DNA of 64,000 bases, taken from the NCBI RefSeq assembly GCF_900129765.1, contig NZ_FQWU01000002.1:372001-436000 (forward strand), in the 5' to 3' direction. The notes under the pieces were generated by a model. It made no database searches. It was not told where the DNA came from and was given only the letters and a program-made list of their open reading frames with translations. Shown here in pieces: positions 7,336 to 16,100 of the stretch; position 1 is the first letter of the stretch, and every line of letters starts with the position of its first letter. The DNA is from Massilia sp. CF038 (GTDB taxonomy: Bacteria; Pseudomonadota; Gammaproteobacteria; Burkholderiales; Burkholderiaceae_D). Position numbers and translations under genes: made by a program.

Positions 7336-9099
7336 ATGTGCGTGCCAGACAGCCAAGCACTGACGGTGGACTACCGGGTCATGATGGAATCGTCGCCCGA
7401 TGCCGTCATCCTGCTCGATCTCGATGCCGGGCAGCTTGCCCACGCCAACGGCAAGGCCGCCGCCCTGTTCGGCATGCCGGTCGAAGCGCTCCTGGGCGGT
7501 TCCCTGAGCGATCTGTCTCCACCTCAACAGCCCGACGGCACTTGCTCGCACACCCTGTTTGCGCACCAGATTGGGCGCGTGCTTGCCGGCGCCATTGTCG
7601 GCTTTGATGCCACCTTGCGGCATGCCAGCGCCCGCCCCATCGCCTGCGAAGTGCGCATGATCCGGCTGGCCATGGCCACGCGGCGCCTGGTGCATATCCG
7701 CTTTGTCGATATCACCGAGCGCAATCGCGCCGATCAGTTGCGTGTCGGCCAGGGGCGGATGCTGGAAATGGTCGCCCGCGGCGCGCCACTGGGCGACACG
7801 CTCGACCAGCTGATGCGCCTGATCGAAAGCCAGTCCGATGGCGTGCTGTGTTCCGTTCTGCTGCTGGCCGACGACGGCGTCACCATGCGTTCCGCTTCCG
7901 CCCCAAGCCTGCCTGCAGCCTATATGGCTGCTCTGGATGGCGTGGCCATCGGTCCCGGCGTGGGCTCTTGTGGCACTGCCATGTTCCGCAAGCAAACCGT
8001 CATCGTGGCCGATATTGCCAGCGACCCGCTGTGGGCACCGTACAAAGATCTGGTGGCGCCCTACGGCTTGCGCGCCTGCTGGTCCACGCCCATCTACCTG
8101 GACCGCGACCAGGTGCTTGGCACGTTTGCCATGTATTACCGCGAAGTGCGCAGTCCCACCGACGATGACATGCGTTTGATCGCTGTTGCCACCCACCTGG
8201 CCGGGATCGCCATTGAACGCACGCGGCGCGAACGGGAACTAACTTTGCACCGCGCCCACCTGGAAGATCTGGTGGCCGTGCGCACAGCCGAGTTGACGGC
8301 CGCGCTTGATACCTTGTCGCTGACGCAGGAGGAACTGGTGCGGCGCGACAAGCTGGCGGCGCTCGGCACCCTGGTCGCGGGCGTTGCGCACGAGCTCAAC
8401 ACGCCCCTGGGCAATAGCTTGATGGTGGCAAGCACCATGGCCGAACATGCCCAGGCGCTGGCTGACGACATGGCGCAAGGATTGCGGCGCTCCGGGCTCC
8501 AGCGTTATCTGGACCAGGCCGATGAGGCAAACACGATTTTGATGCGTAATCTGCAGCGCGCCGCGGCCCTGGTGGCCAGCTTCAAACAGCTGGCGGTCGA
8601 TCACAGTCTGTCGCAGCGGCGGTCGTTTTCCTTGAGCGCGCTGATGGACGACCTGGCGACGCAACTGCGCATCAATATCGGCACCCGTCCGCTTACGCTG
8701 GAGATCGCCATCGAACGTGCGCTGGTGATGGACAGCTATCCTGGCGCGCTGGCGCAGGCCTGCAATCATCTTTTTGATAACTGCCTTATCCATGCGTTCG
8801 CCCCTGATGCCAGCGGCACGATTGCACTGACCGTGCGTGCCGGCGCGCGCGACTTGCTCGCCATCGCCGTTGGCGATACTGGCAGCGGCATGGCGCCGGA
8901 GCTTGCAGCGCGGGTGTACGATCCTTTCTTCACCACGCGGCTTGGCTCCGGCGGCTCCGGCCTGGGTCTGCACGTGACCCACAATATCGTGACCGGTATT
9001 CTGGGCGGGCGCATCGAACTGCATACCGAAACGGGCCATGGTTCCGTGTTTACCCTGCTGTTGCCGGCGGTGGCGCCGGGCTTCACCCTGCCCGCTTAA
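7336..9099 (+). CDS. PAS-GAF hybrid sensor histidine kinase
   Basis: A 587-residue soluble sensor kinase with no membrane helix. The order is PAS (about 12-128), GAF (about 145-295, with the typical GPGVGSCGTA motif), a coiled linker, a HisKA dimerisation domain with the phospho-acceptor in GVAHELNTP (H352), and a HATPase_c domain with a DTGSGM G1 box, DPFFTT, and GGSGLGL. It would respond to a cytoplasmic ligand. No response-regulator gene is adjacent, so it is an orphan kinase. The start is uncertain: ATG 7336 is used, TTG 7327 and ATG 7381 are possible, and none has a strong ribosome-binding site. Confidence 0.88.
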   Translation: MCVPDSQALTVDYRVMMESSPDAVILLDLDAGQLAHANGKAAALFGMPVEALLGGSLSDLSPPQQPDGTCSHTLFAHQIGRVLAGAIVGFDATLRHASARPIACEVRMIRLAMATRRLVHIRFVDITERNRADQLRVGQGRMLEMVARGAPLGDTLDQLMRLIESQSDGVLCSVLLLADDGVTMRSASAPSLPAAYMAALDGVAIGPGVGSCGTAMFRKQTVIVADIASDPLWAPYKDLVAPYGLRACWSTPIYLDRDQVLGTFAMYYREVRSPTDDDMRLIAVATHLAGIAIERTRRERELTLHRAHLEDLVAVRTAELTAALDTLSLTQEELVRRDKLAALGTLVAGVAHELNTPLGNSLMVASTMAEHAQALADDMAQGLRRSGLQRYLDQADEANTILMRNLQRAAALVASFKQLAVDHSLSQRRSFSLSALMDDLATQLRINIGTRPLTLEIAIERALVMDSYPGALAQACNHLFDNCLIHAFAPDASGTIALTVRAGARDLLAIAVGDTGSGMAPELAARVYDPFFTTRLGSGGSGLGLHVTHNIVTGILGGRIELHTETGHGSVFTLLLPAVAPGFTLPA

Positions 9100-9148
9100 G
9101 TGTATCGGGCTTGACATGGCCCGTTAACCGGCTATGCTCGGCAATAAG

Positions 9149-9358
9149 ATGAAAAAGATTCCAGCAATTGCACTCATCACCCTCGTGGCATGCACCTGCG
9201 CAGCTGCTGTGGCTGGCCCTGCGCCCTGGTTCAAATGGCGCAGCAAGCTCAATGGCAAGCAAGTCTGCTCGCAAACCCCGCTCGGCCCCGGCTGGGAAAA
9301 AGCCAGCGACGCCTTCAAAGATCCGCATTGCAGCAAACCTGCCCCCTCACCCCGTTAA
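9149..9358 (+). CDS. Small secreted protein of unknown function
   Basis: A 69-residue protein with a clean signal peptide: MKK, then the hydrophobic stretch IPAIALITLVACTCAAAVA, with cleavage likely before GPAPW. The mature peptide of about 48 residues is basic and has two cysteines (KQVCSQ and PHCSK) that could form one disulfide. An in-frame ATG at 9134 would add five residues; the MKK start is chosen because it gives a standard signal peptide. I recognise no family. Confidence 0.55.
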   Translation: MKKIPAIALITLVACTCAAAVAGPAPWFKWRSKLNGKQVCSQTPLGPGWEKASDAFKDPHCSKPAPSPR

Positions 9359-9411
9359 AGGAGATTGTTTCAGTCGCTCGCAGCACCCATTCCAATACTC
9401 AGGAGACGCCC

Positions 9412-9957
9412 ATGTTTACAAATCCCGAACAATTTGCATCCGCCACCAAGACACTTTTTGAACTTCAAATGATGACCTTCAGCGCGTTGACCAGCAAAGC
9501 GGTTGATGGCGTAGAGCAAGTGGTCGCGTTGAATATGGCGACGGCAAAAAATTCGGTCGAAGGATCGATGGCGGCCGGTAAGGAAATCAGCAAGGCGAAA
9601 GATCCCAAAGCCGCCATGGCGATTGCCGCGGCGCAGGCGCAACCGGGCATGGCAGCGACCGTGGAATACGGCGAGCAGCTCAAGGTCATCATCGACGACA
9701 TCCACACCGAATTTACCAACGCGGCAGATGCGCACATCGCCGAAGCCAAAAGTACCTTGTCGGCGCTGATCTACGACGTGACCAAAAACGTCAAGCCGGG
9801 TTCGGAAAACGCGGTGGAAATTATTAAGACAGCGATCGACAATGCCTTCCAGGGCTACGAACAAGTCACGCAGGCCACGCGCCAGGCGGTGCAAGTTGTG
9901 GAGGCCCAGATCGCCAAGGCAACCGAGCAGGTGGTCGCCAGCAAAAAAGCGCGGTAA
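9412..9957 (+). CDS. Phasin family protein
   Basis: A 181-residue helical, Ala/Lys/Gln-rich protein of the phasin family, which coats polyhydroxyalkanoate granules. Family features are the start MFTNPEQFASATK, the segment FELQMMTFSALTSKAVDGVEQ near residue 20, and long amphipathic helices ending in KKAR. The start has a good ribosome-binding site (CAGGAGACGCC ATG); in-frame upstream extensions are not credible. No PHA synthase is nearby, which is common because phasin genes are often scattered. Confidence 0.9.
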   Translation: MFTNPEQFASATKTLFELQMMTFSALTSKAVDGVEQVVALNMATAKNSVEGSMAAGKEISKAKDPKAAMAIAAAQAQPGMAATVEYGEQLKVIIDDIHTEFTNAADAHIAEAKSTLSALIYDVTKNVKPGSENAVEIIKTAIDNAFQGYEQVTQATRQAVQVVEAQIAKATEQVVASKKAR

Positions 9958-9966
9958 GACACGGGT

Positions 9967-10086
9967 TCAGGCCAGCGCAACGCCGCTGGCCAGCGCGCCC
10001 GCACAAATCACGGCCAGCAACATCAGGGCCGTTATCCGCTTGCGCGCATGCAAGCCGGCTACGAAACATTGTTTCGGTACGTTCAT
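9967..10086 (-). CDS. Very small membrane protein (39 aa)
   Basis: A 39-codon frame with a good ribosome-binding site (AGGAG, six bases before ATG). It begins 9 bases after the stop of the lipoprotein gene. The peptide starts MNVPKQCFVAGLHARKR and ends with one hydrophobic segment, ITALMLLAVICAGALASGVA. Basic residues before the helix predict an N-in orientation. The tight spacing and ribosome-binding site make it a credible second gene of the lipoprotein operon, but no homologue is recognised. Confidence 0.5.
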   Translation of the reverse strand: MNVPKQCFVAGLHARKRITALMLLAVICAGALASGVALA

Positions 10087-10095
10087 GTGATTCTC

Positions 10096-10596
10096 CTATT
10101 TCATGGCTTCGATGGTGGCCGGCTTTGCCTTGGGCGCCGGCAGGATGATGTCGCCGCCAATGCTGGCGCGCAGCAGCTTGGCCAAGTCCTGGGCTTCGGC
10201 ACGCACGCTGCCGGTGAGATGGTTCTTGATGGTCAGATCGGACAGGGCCTTGCTTGACACCCGCAAGCCGCTCACGGCAACCAGGCTGTGCGCCAGCATG
10301 TCATCTGGATCGCGCTCCAGAACTTGCTGGGCGCTGGCGATGGTCTCGCCGTAGTTGTGGCATTCAAACTGGATTTGCGCGATGCGCATGAAGGCGGCTT
10401 TGTTGCGCGGATAAGCAAGGCTGGCGCCGTGAAAAATGGCAAGTGCCTGCTGCTGGTGCCCGTTCTTGAGCGCGGCTTCCGCGTCTTGCAGCAGGGCGCC
10501 CAGAGTCGGTGGCGCTTTGGCTGGCTCGGGCGCCGTGGCGCAGCCGGCAAGCAGAATCAAGGTAGCCAGACAGCACAGCAAACGGGTGGGGTTCAT
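10096..10596 (-). CDS. TPR-like outer-membrane lipoprotein
   Basis: A 166-residue lipoprotein. The start at 10596 gives a classic signal, MNPTRLLCCLATLILLAGC, with an LAGC lipobox (acylated Cys at residue 19) and an AAAGG ribosome-binding site. A Pro-rich spacer follows. Residues about 30-100 look like two tetratricopeptide-type helical pairs (LLQDAEAALKNGHQQQALAIF and so on). A more upstream start at 10629 would spoil the signal peptide. Such proteins often scaffold envelope complexes, but the partner is unknown. A 39-residue membrane peptide gene follows. Confidence 0.7.
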   Translation of the reverse strand: MNPTRLLCCLATLILLAGCATAPEPAKAPPTLGALLQDAEAALKNGHQQQALAIFHGASLAYPRNKAAFMRIAQIQFECHNYGETIASAQQVLERDPDDMLAHSLVAVSGLRVSSKALSDLTIKNHLTGSVRAEAQDLAKLLRASIGGDIILPAPKAKPATIEAMK

Positions 10597-10754
10597 GGCG
10601 GGCCTTTGAAAGAAATTCCAAAAACCCATTATTGAGAGTGGGGAGGCTTCGCTAGTTGTGACGAATCAATGAATTGCTCTAGCGCGACTTAGATCAGTAC
10701 GGCCTGGCGCGAAATGTTTCAACTTAGGAACAGTTTCCCGAACAGGAGCATGCC

Positions 10755-11360
10755 GTGTCCCCCACCGACGACCATACGCTCACCGCCCCCAGCAAAAAGC
10801 CGGCGCGACGCAGCATCAGCGCCAGTGATTTCAGCCTGCCTAAACCCTACCGCCGGAAAATTAAAAGCGACCAGCCGCGCACCAGCGCGCGCTTTCGCAT
10901 CTCCTTGCTGGTCTTGAGCATCGTACCCATTGCCGCCCTGCTGGCCGCGCTGGCGCTGATCGTGCACGAGAACGTGACCACCCCGCGTCCCTTGCCGGTC
11001 GCAGCAGTCAGCCGCGAAGAACCGCCTGCGGTGCCGCCTAAAAAGAGCAGAATGGCAACCCGTCCGGGGGCCAAACCGGCGGCCAGCGCTGTGCTTGCTG
11101 CTGTCTCCGATGCGCCGCCTACGCCCAAAGCGTCGGGGACGCCGGGCAAGCTCAGGGATCCCCTTGGCATGCCCATTCCTTTTCAAGCCGCTGCGCGACA
11201 CGCCGATGCCATGCCGGACGGCGCCCATCTGCCCGCCCCGGACCCGGATGTGGACCTGATTGCGTCCATCTTGCTGCTGACACCGGCGCGCCAGTTGGCC
11301 GCACCCTGCTCGGCGCTGGTTGACGAGGCATGCCGCGAACTGCCGCAGCTGGAACCCTGA
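10755..11360 (+). CDS. Single-pass membrane protein, unknown function
   Basis: A 201-residue protein starting with GTG behind an AGGAG ribosome-binding site. A basic cytoplasmic N-terminus of about 48 residues precedes one membrane helix (ISLLVLSIVPIAALLAALAL, residues about 49-68). A Pro/Ala-rich region of low complexity follows, with a short C-terminal segment containing two cysteines. The N-in single helix plus Pro-rich stalk recalls TonB- or FtsN-like architectures, but no C-terminal domain is recognisable. Function unknown. Confidence 0.6.
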   Translation: MSPTDDHTLTAPSKKPARRSISASDFSLPKPYRRKIKSDQPRTSARFRISLLVLSIVPIAALLAALALIVHENVTTPRPLPVAAVSREEPPAVPPKKSRMATRPGAKPAASAVLAAVSDAPPTPKASGTPGKLRDPLGMPIPFQAAARHADAMPDGAHLPAPDPDVDLIASILLLTPARQLAAPCSALVDEACRELPQLEP

Positions 11361-11407
11361 AAAACCACGGCACGGGGAATTTTCTGGGCATCGCCGGGGT
11401 CAGACGC

Positions 11408-11429
11408 TATACTGTACATAATCACAGTT
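11408..11429 (+). promoter_or_regulatory. LexA-type SOS box overlapping a -10 element
   Basis: Bases 11410-11429 read TACTGT-ACATAATC-ACAGTT, the CTGT-N8-ACAG palindrome bound by LexA in beta- and gammaproteobacteria. It overlaps a -10-like TATACT (11408-11413); the -35 is weak. The start codon of the FAN1-like gene is 24 bases downstream. The position over the promoter fits repression by LexA. Confidence 0.75.
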
Positions 11430-11453
11430 AGTCGAGAAGTCCGGCAGTACACG

Positions 11454-13103
11454 ATGCGCAAGGTACTTGAGAACGAATTCTATTACCTGGACAATTTCCA
11501 CCGGGTATTGGAATGGATCAGCGAGCGCTACGGCGATCTGCTATCCCCGCAGGAGCATGCCTTTATTGGCACCTTCTGCGCTTTGCCGCGCCCGTCCCGC
11601 GCCCTGTTCGTGCGCATGGTCATGCGCAAGGGCACACACTTCCGCGCCAGCAAACTCAATTACGCCGAGATTGGCTGTCCGGTCGAAGCGGCGCGGCATC
11701 TCTTGCCCACCGGCTGGCTGGCGCAGGACCCTGTCATCACGCTCGACGAACTGTTCGACTTGCTGCTCAAACCCGAAATTGGCAGCATTTTTCGCCTTTC
11801 CCTGCACGAAAAAGGCGCGCGCAAGGGGGAGCAACTGGCCGCGCTGCGCGCCGACTTTGGCGACCCACGGCCGTTTTCCAACTGGTACCGCGATTCGGGC
11901 GATGCGGTCTACAGCATCCTGGTCAAGCCGCTGTGCGAGCGCCTGCGCCTGATTTTCTTTGGCAATCTGCGCCAGGACTGGACCGAATTCGTCCTGTCCG
12001 ATCTGGGCGTTTTCAAATACGAGCAGGTCGAATTTTCCAGCGCGGCGCGCGGCTTTCGCGACCGCCAGGACGTGGACGACTATCTCGCACTGCACGCGTG
12101 CAAGCAGCGCTTCGAAGCTGGCGAGGACTTGTCCAGCGTGCTGGAGGCATTGCCGCGCGACGTGTTTGACAATGACTGGATCAACAGCCGGCGCGAGCGC
12201 TTGCTGTTCCAGATCGCCCAGCACGTTGAAAAATGCAAGGACTGGGACAATGCCTACGCCCTGTACGCGCGCTGCCGCTTCCCTGGCGCCCGTGGTCGGG
12301 CCATCCGGGTGCTCGAAAAAGACGGCCAGTACCAGCAAGCGCACGCGCTGCTCAAGCAGGCGGCCCAGGCGCCCGAGAGCGATGCCGAGCGGCAGCAGAT
12401 TGCCCGCATCGGGCCGCGACTGGCGCGCAAGCTGGGGCTGGAGAACAGCCGCTCGCGCCGCCCGCGTCCACCGCAGCGGCTCGACCTGAGTTTGCCCATG
12501 CCGCAGCAGGACTGGTGGGTCGAAGGCGTGGTACGCGACCATCTGATGCGCGCCGAAGCGCCCGTGTTCTACGTCGAGAACGCGCTGATCAACGCGCTGT
12601 TTGGTTTGCTGTGCTGGCGTGCGATCTTCAGCGCCATTCCGGGTGCGTTTTTCCATCCCTTCCACCGCGCCCCGGCCGACCTGCACAGCGCCGACTTTGC
12701 CGCCCGCCGCGACGCGGCCTTCCGCGCCTGCTTCGCCGAGCTGGACACCGATGCCTACCGCGCCACCATCCTGCGCACGTATGCAGAAAAGGCAGGCATT
12801 CAGTCACCCTTCCTGATCTGGGAAGCGCTCAGCGAGGAGCTGATTGTTCTGGCGCTCGACTGCATTCCCGCGGCCCACCTTAAAAAATGGTTCGAGCGGA
12901 TTCTGCTCGATGTCAAAAACAACCGCAGCGGTTTTCCTGACCTGATTCAGTTCTGGCCGGCCGAGCGGCGTTACAACATGATTGAAGTGAAGGGACCGGG
13001 CGACCGACTGCAGGACAACCAGCTGCGCTGGATCGACTACTGCGCCGCCCATGACATGCCGGTTTCGGTCTGCTATCTGCAATGGTCGGAGACGCGCGCT
13101 TGA
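11454..13103 (+). CDS. FAN1-like VRR-NUC structure-specific nuclease
   Basis: A 549-residue protein of the FAN1 family, nucleases that cut 5' flaps and unhook interstrand cross-links. The C-terminal VRR-NUC domain has the motifs GFPDL (493-497) and EVKGPGD with the E-x-K pair (E511, K513), followed by RLQDNQLRW; these are the PD-(D/E)XK metal-binding residues. The N-terminal and middle parts are helical, matching the SAP-like and TPR-like regions of bacterial FAN1. A LexA-type box precedes it, and its stop overlaps the TTG start of an XPD-type helicase gene, so the two likely form an SOS-regulated unit. Confidence 0.88.
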   Translation: MRKVLENEFYYLDNFHRVLEWISERYGDLLSPQEHAFIGTFCALPRPSRALFVRMVMRKGTHFRASKLNYAEIGCPVEAARHLLPTGWLAQDPVITLDELFDLLLKPEIGSIFRLSLHEKGARKGEQLAALRADFGDPRPFSNWYRDSGDAVYSILVKPLCERLRLIFFGNLRQDWTEFVLSDLGVFKYEQVEFSSAARGFRDRQDVDDYLALHACKQRFEAGEDLSSVLEALPRDVFDNDWINSRRERLLFQIAQHVEKCKDWDNAYALYARCRFPGARGRAIRVLEKDGQYQQAHALLKQAAQAPESDAERQQIARIGPRLARKLGLENSRSRRPRPPQRLDLSLPMPQQDWWVEGVVRDHLMRAEAPVFYVENALINALFGLLCWRAIFSAIPGAFFHPFHRAPADLHSADFAARRDAAFRACFAELDTDAYRATILRTYAEKAGIQSPFLIWEALSEELIVLALDCIPAAHLKKWFERILLDVKNNRSGFPDLIQFWPAERRYNMIEVKGPGDRLQDNQLRWIDYCAAHDMPVSVCYLQWSETRA

Positions 13104-15382
13104 GTTACGTTGTCGCGGTTCGCGCGCTATGCGATTTCACCGCCAGGCAGGGCGATCTCGACCTGCGCTTCACGCCCTCGCCTACTGCCCAGGAAGGCAT
13201 CGCAGGCCACACCGAAGTGACCAGCCGGCGCGGCCCCGGCTACCAGACCGAGCTCAGTCTGAGTGGCAGCCATGGACCGCTGCTGGTGCGCGGCCGCGCC
13301 GATGGCTACGACCCCGAGCAGCAACTGCTCGAAGAAATCAAGACCTTCCGCGGCGACCTTGACCGCATGCCGGCCAACCATCGCCATTTGCACTGGGCGC
13401 AGCTGCGCGTGTACGGCCATTTACTGTGCCAGACCCTGGGTCTGGCGCAGGTTAACCTGGCGCTGGTCTACTTTGATATTGGCCGGCAGACGGAAACCGT
13501 GCTGCGCGAGGTGCAAAGCGCAACCGACCTTGCGGCCATGTTTGCCGACCAGTGCCAGCGCTTCGTGGCCTGGGCCGAGCAAGAGCTGGCGCACCGCGCC
13601 GCGCGCGATGCGGCGCTGGCCGCACTGCGCTTCCCGCACGCCGATTTCCGCCCTGGCCAGCGCGATCTGGCCGAGACCATATTCAAGGCCAGCAGCAGCG
13701 CGCGCTGCGTGATGGCGCAGGCGCCGACCGGCATTGGCAAAACCATCGGCACACTGTTCCCGGTCCTGAAAGCGGCGCCGCAGCACCAGCTCGACAAGGT
13801 TTTTTTTCTGGCCGCAAAAACGCCCGGCCGGCGCCTGGCACTCGATGCTGCCGGTGCCATCACCCGCAGCGCGCCCGACTTGCGCCTGCGCGTGCTGGAG
13901 CTGGTGGCGCGCGACAAGGCATGCGAGCATCCGGACAAGGCCTGCAATGGCGACTCCTGCCCGCTTGCCAAAGGCTTTTACGACCGCCTGCCGGCCGCGC
14001 GTGCGTCAGCGGCCAGCAGCGGCGTGCTCGATCGTGCAGGTTTGCGCCAGGTGGCACTGGCGCACGACATCTGCCCCTATTACCTGGGCAGCGAAATGGC
14101 AAAATGGTCGGACCTGATTGTCGGCGACTACAACTACTACTTCGACCTGGGCGCGATGCTGTATGGCCTGACCTTGTCCAACCAGTGGAAGGTCAGCGTG
14201 CTGGTGGACGAGGCCCACAACATGGTGCAGCGCGCGCGCCAGATGTATTCCGCCGAACTGGAACGGGGCGCCCTGCGCGCCGCGCGTGCCGCGGCGCCAG
14301 CGTATCTGCGGCCGGTACTCGACAAGATCAGCCGCAGCTGGCCCGCGCCGGGGGTGTCGCCGTACGAGGTGGCTGACGCGCCGTCCGACAAGCTGCTTGA
14401 GGCCTTGCGCGGGGCCGCTGCCTCGATCACCGACTACCTGGCCGAACATCCTGCCCCCATCGATCCGGCATTGCAGCGCTTTTATTTTGACGCCCTGCAT
14501 TTTGCGCGCATGGCCGAACTGTTTGGCGAGCATTCGCTATATGACATCACGCGCAGTGGCGCCAAGGACTCGACGCTGTGCCTGCGCAATATCGTCCCTG
14601 CGCCATTTTTGCGGCCACGTTTTGCGATGAGCCACTCCACCGCGCTGTTCTCGGCCACGCTCAGTCCCTGGAATTATTATGCTGACCTGCTCGGACTGCC
14701 CGACAACACGCCCTGGGTGGACATTGCCTCCCCTTTCGTGGCCGAGCAGTTGACAGTGCATGTGGCAGCCGGCATTTCAACCCGCTTTCAGCACCGCGCC
14801 GCGTCCGCGGTCCCGATTGCGACCCTGATCGCGCGCCAGTTCCAGGAAACGCCGGGCAATTACCTGGCCTTTTTCAGCAGCTTCGATTATCTCGACCAGG
14901 TGGCCGATCTGTTCGAGCAGCTCTACCCCGAAGTCACGGTATGGCGCCAGCCGCGCCGCATGGCCGAAGCCGAACGCGAGCAGTTTCTTGATCGATTCAC
15001 GCTCGATAGCAGTGGCATCGGCTTTGCCGTTCTGGGTGGCTCGTTCGGGGAAGGCATCGACCTGCCGGGCGCGCGTTTGATCGGCGCCTTCATCGCCACA
15101 CTGGGCCTGCCGCAAATGAACCCGGTCAATGAAGAAATCCGCAAGCGCATGCAGGTCCTGTTTGGCGCGGGCTACGATTACACCTATCTGTATCCTGGCA
15201 TGCAAAAGGTGGTGCAAGCGGCGGGCCGCGTGATTCGCACCGAGAGCGACCAGGGCGTGGTGTACCTGATTGACGACCGCTTCGGGCAGCAGCAAGTGCG
15301 CGAGCTGTTGCCGCGCTGGTGGCATGTGGACCAGCTGGGCCCACCTCAGCGCACGTCTGCAGGCGACGGCTCAGCCGACTAG
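13100..15382 (+). CDS. PD-(D/E)XK nuclease / XPD-DinG type Fe-S helicase
   Basis: A 760-residue fusion. Residues 1-170 look like a Cas4/AddB-type nuclease domain: RADGY (D68), EEIKTF (E79, K81) and QLRVY. Residues about 175-760 form a superfamily 2 helicase with Walker A APTGIGKT (209-216), DEAH (370-373), a C-terminal QAAGRVIRTESD motif VI, and four cysteines (275, 282, 287, 325) placed as in the Fe-S domain of XPD and DinG. TTG at 13100 is chosen as start: it has GGAG eight bases upstream, overlaps the previous stop, and gives a SYVVAVRALCDF N-terminus; ATG 13082 has no ribosome-binding site. It probably unwinds DNA for the upstream nuclease. Confidence 0.85.
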   Translation: MSYVVAVRALCDFTARQGDLDLRFTPSPTAQEGIAGHTEVTSRRGPGYQTELSLSGSHGPLLVRGRADGYDPEQQLLEEIKTFRGDLDRMPANHRHLHWAQLRVYGHLLCQTLGLAQVNLALVYFDIGRQTETVLREVQSATDLAAMFADQCQRFVAWAEQELAHRAARDAALAALRFPHADFRPGQRDLAETIFKASSSARCVMAQAPTGIGKTIGTLFPVLKAAPQHQLDKVFFLAAKTPGRRLALDAAGAITRSAPDLRLRVLELVARDKACEHPDKACNGDSCPLAKGFYDRLPAARASAASSGVLDRAGLRQVALAHDICPYYLGSEMAKWSDLIVGDYNYYFDLGAMLYGLTLSNQWKVSVLVDEAHNMVQRARQMYSAELERGALRAARAAAPAYLRPVLDKISRSWPAPGVSPYEVADAPSDKLLEALRGAAASITDYLAEHPAPIDPALQRFYFDALHFARMAELFGEHSLYDITRSGAKDSTLCLRNIVPAPFLRPRFAMSHSTALFSATLSPWNYYADLLGLPDNTPWVDIASPFVAEQLTVHVAAGISTRFQHRAASAVPIATLIARQFQETPGNYLAFFSSFDYLDQVADLFEQLYPEVTVWRQPRRMAEAEREQFLDRFTLDSSGIGFAVLGGSFGEGIDLPGARLIGAFIATLGLPQMNPVNEEIRKRMQVLFGAGYDYTYLYPGMQKVVQAAGRVIRTESDQGVVYLIDDRFGQQQVRELLPRWWHVDQLGPPQRTSAGDGSAD

Positions 15383-16096
15383 ATTCTTCACCTTCTGATA
15401 GCCGCTGCGGCTGATCGGCACGCGGGCACCGTCATGCAAAATGGCCGTGTGCGTGTCCTTGCCCTGCTCGATCCGGCTCACACTGCCAATATTGACAATG
15501 TAGGAGCGGTGCACGCGCACGAATACATCCGGGTCAAGTTGGCTTTCGAGGTCGGCCAGGCGCTGGTTCTTCAAGTACCCCTTGCCTTCGGAATTGATCT
15601 GCACGTAGTCGTCCTGCGCCTCGATGAAGTCGATCTTGTCGACACCAATCACGTGCACGCGGGCGCCGTCGCGAATCAGAATGCGGCCCAGCGGCTTGTT
15701 GCGCAATGCTGCATCCGCCACCACCGCATCGACGCCCTGGCCTGCCCGCAGACTGGCCCGGGCGTGCGCCAGGGCTTCGTCGAAACGCTGCTGGCTGTAG
15801 GGCTTGAGCAGATAGTCGACCGCATGCACCTCGAAAGCCTTGAGTGCGTACTGGTCGTAGGCAGTCACAAAGATATAGTGCGTTTTGCGTCCTGCCAGCT
15901 CGACCACCTCGAAGCCATCGAGCTTGGGCATTTGGATATCCAGGAACACCAGGTCGGGCACCAGCTCGGTAATTGCCTTGACGGCATCGAACCCATTGGC
16001 GCATTCAGCCACGATGTCAATGTCGGCATGAGCAGCCAAAAACTCGCGTACCAGGCCACGGGCCAGGTCTTCGTCGTCCACGATAATCACACGCAT
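15371..16096 (-). CDS. LytTR-family response regulator
   Basis: A 241-residue regulator with an N-terminal receiver domain (acidic pair D7-D8, phospho-acceptor D53 in LVFLDIQMP, T78, K98 in YLLKPY) and a C-terminal LytTR DNA-binding domain (about 135-241: FIEAQDDYVQI, FVRVHRSYIVN, VPISRSGYQKVK). It is the LytR/AlgR type that binds DNA through beta strands. It lies four bases downstream of its histidine kinase gene, and its 3' end overlaps the convergent helicase gene by 12 bases. Confidence 0.93.
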   Translation of the reverse strand: MRVIIVDDEDLARGLVREFLAAHADIDIVAECANGFDAVKAITELVPDLVFLDIQMPKLDGFEVVELAGRKTHYIFVTAYDQYALKAFEVHAVDYLLKPYSQQRFDEALAHARASLRAGQGVDAVVADAALRNKPLGRILIRDGARVHVIGVDKIDFIEAQDDYVQINSEGKGYLKNQRLADLESQLDPDVFVRVHRSYIVNIGSVSRIEQGKDTHTAILHDGARVPISRSGYQKVKNLVG

Positions 16097-16100
16097 ATTG

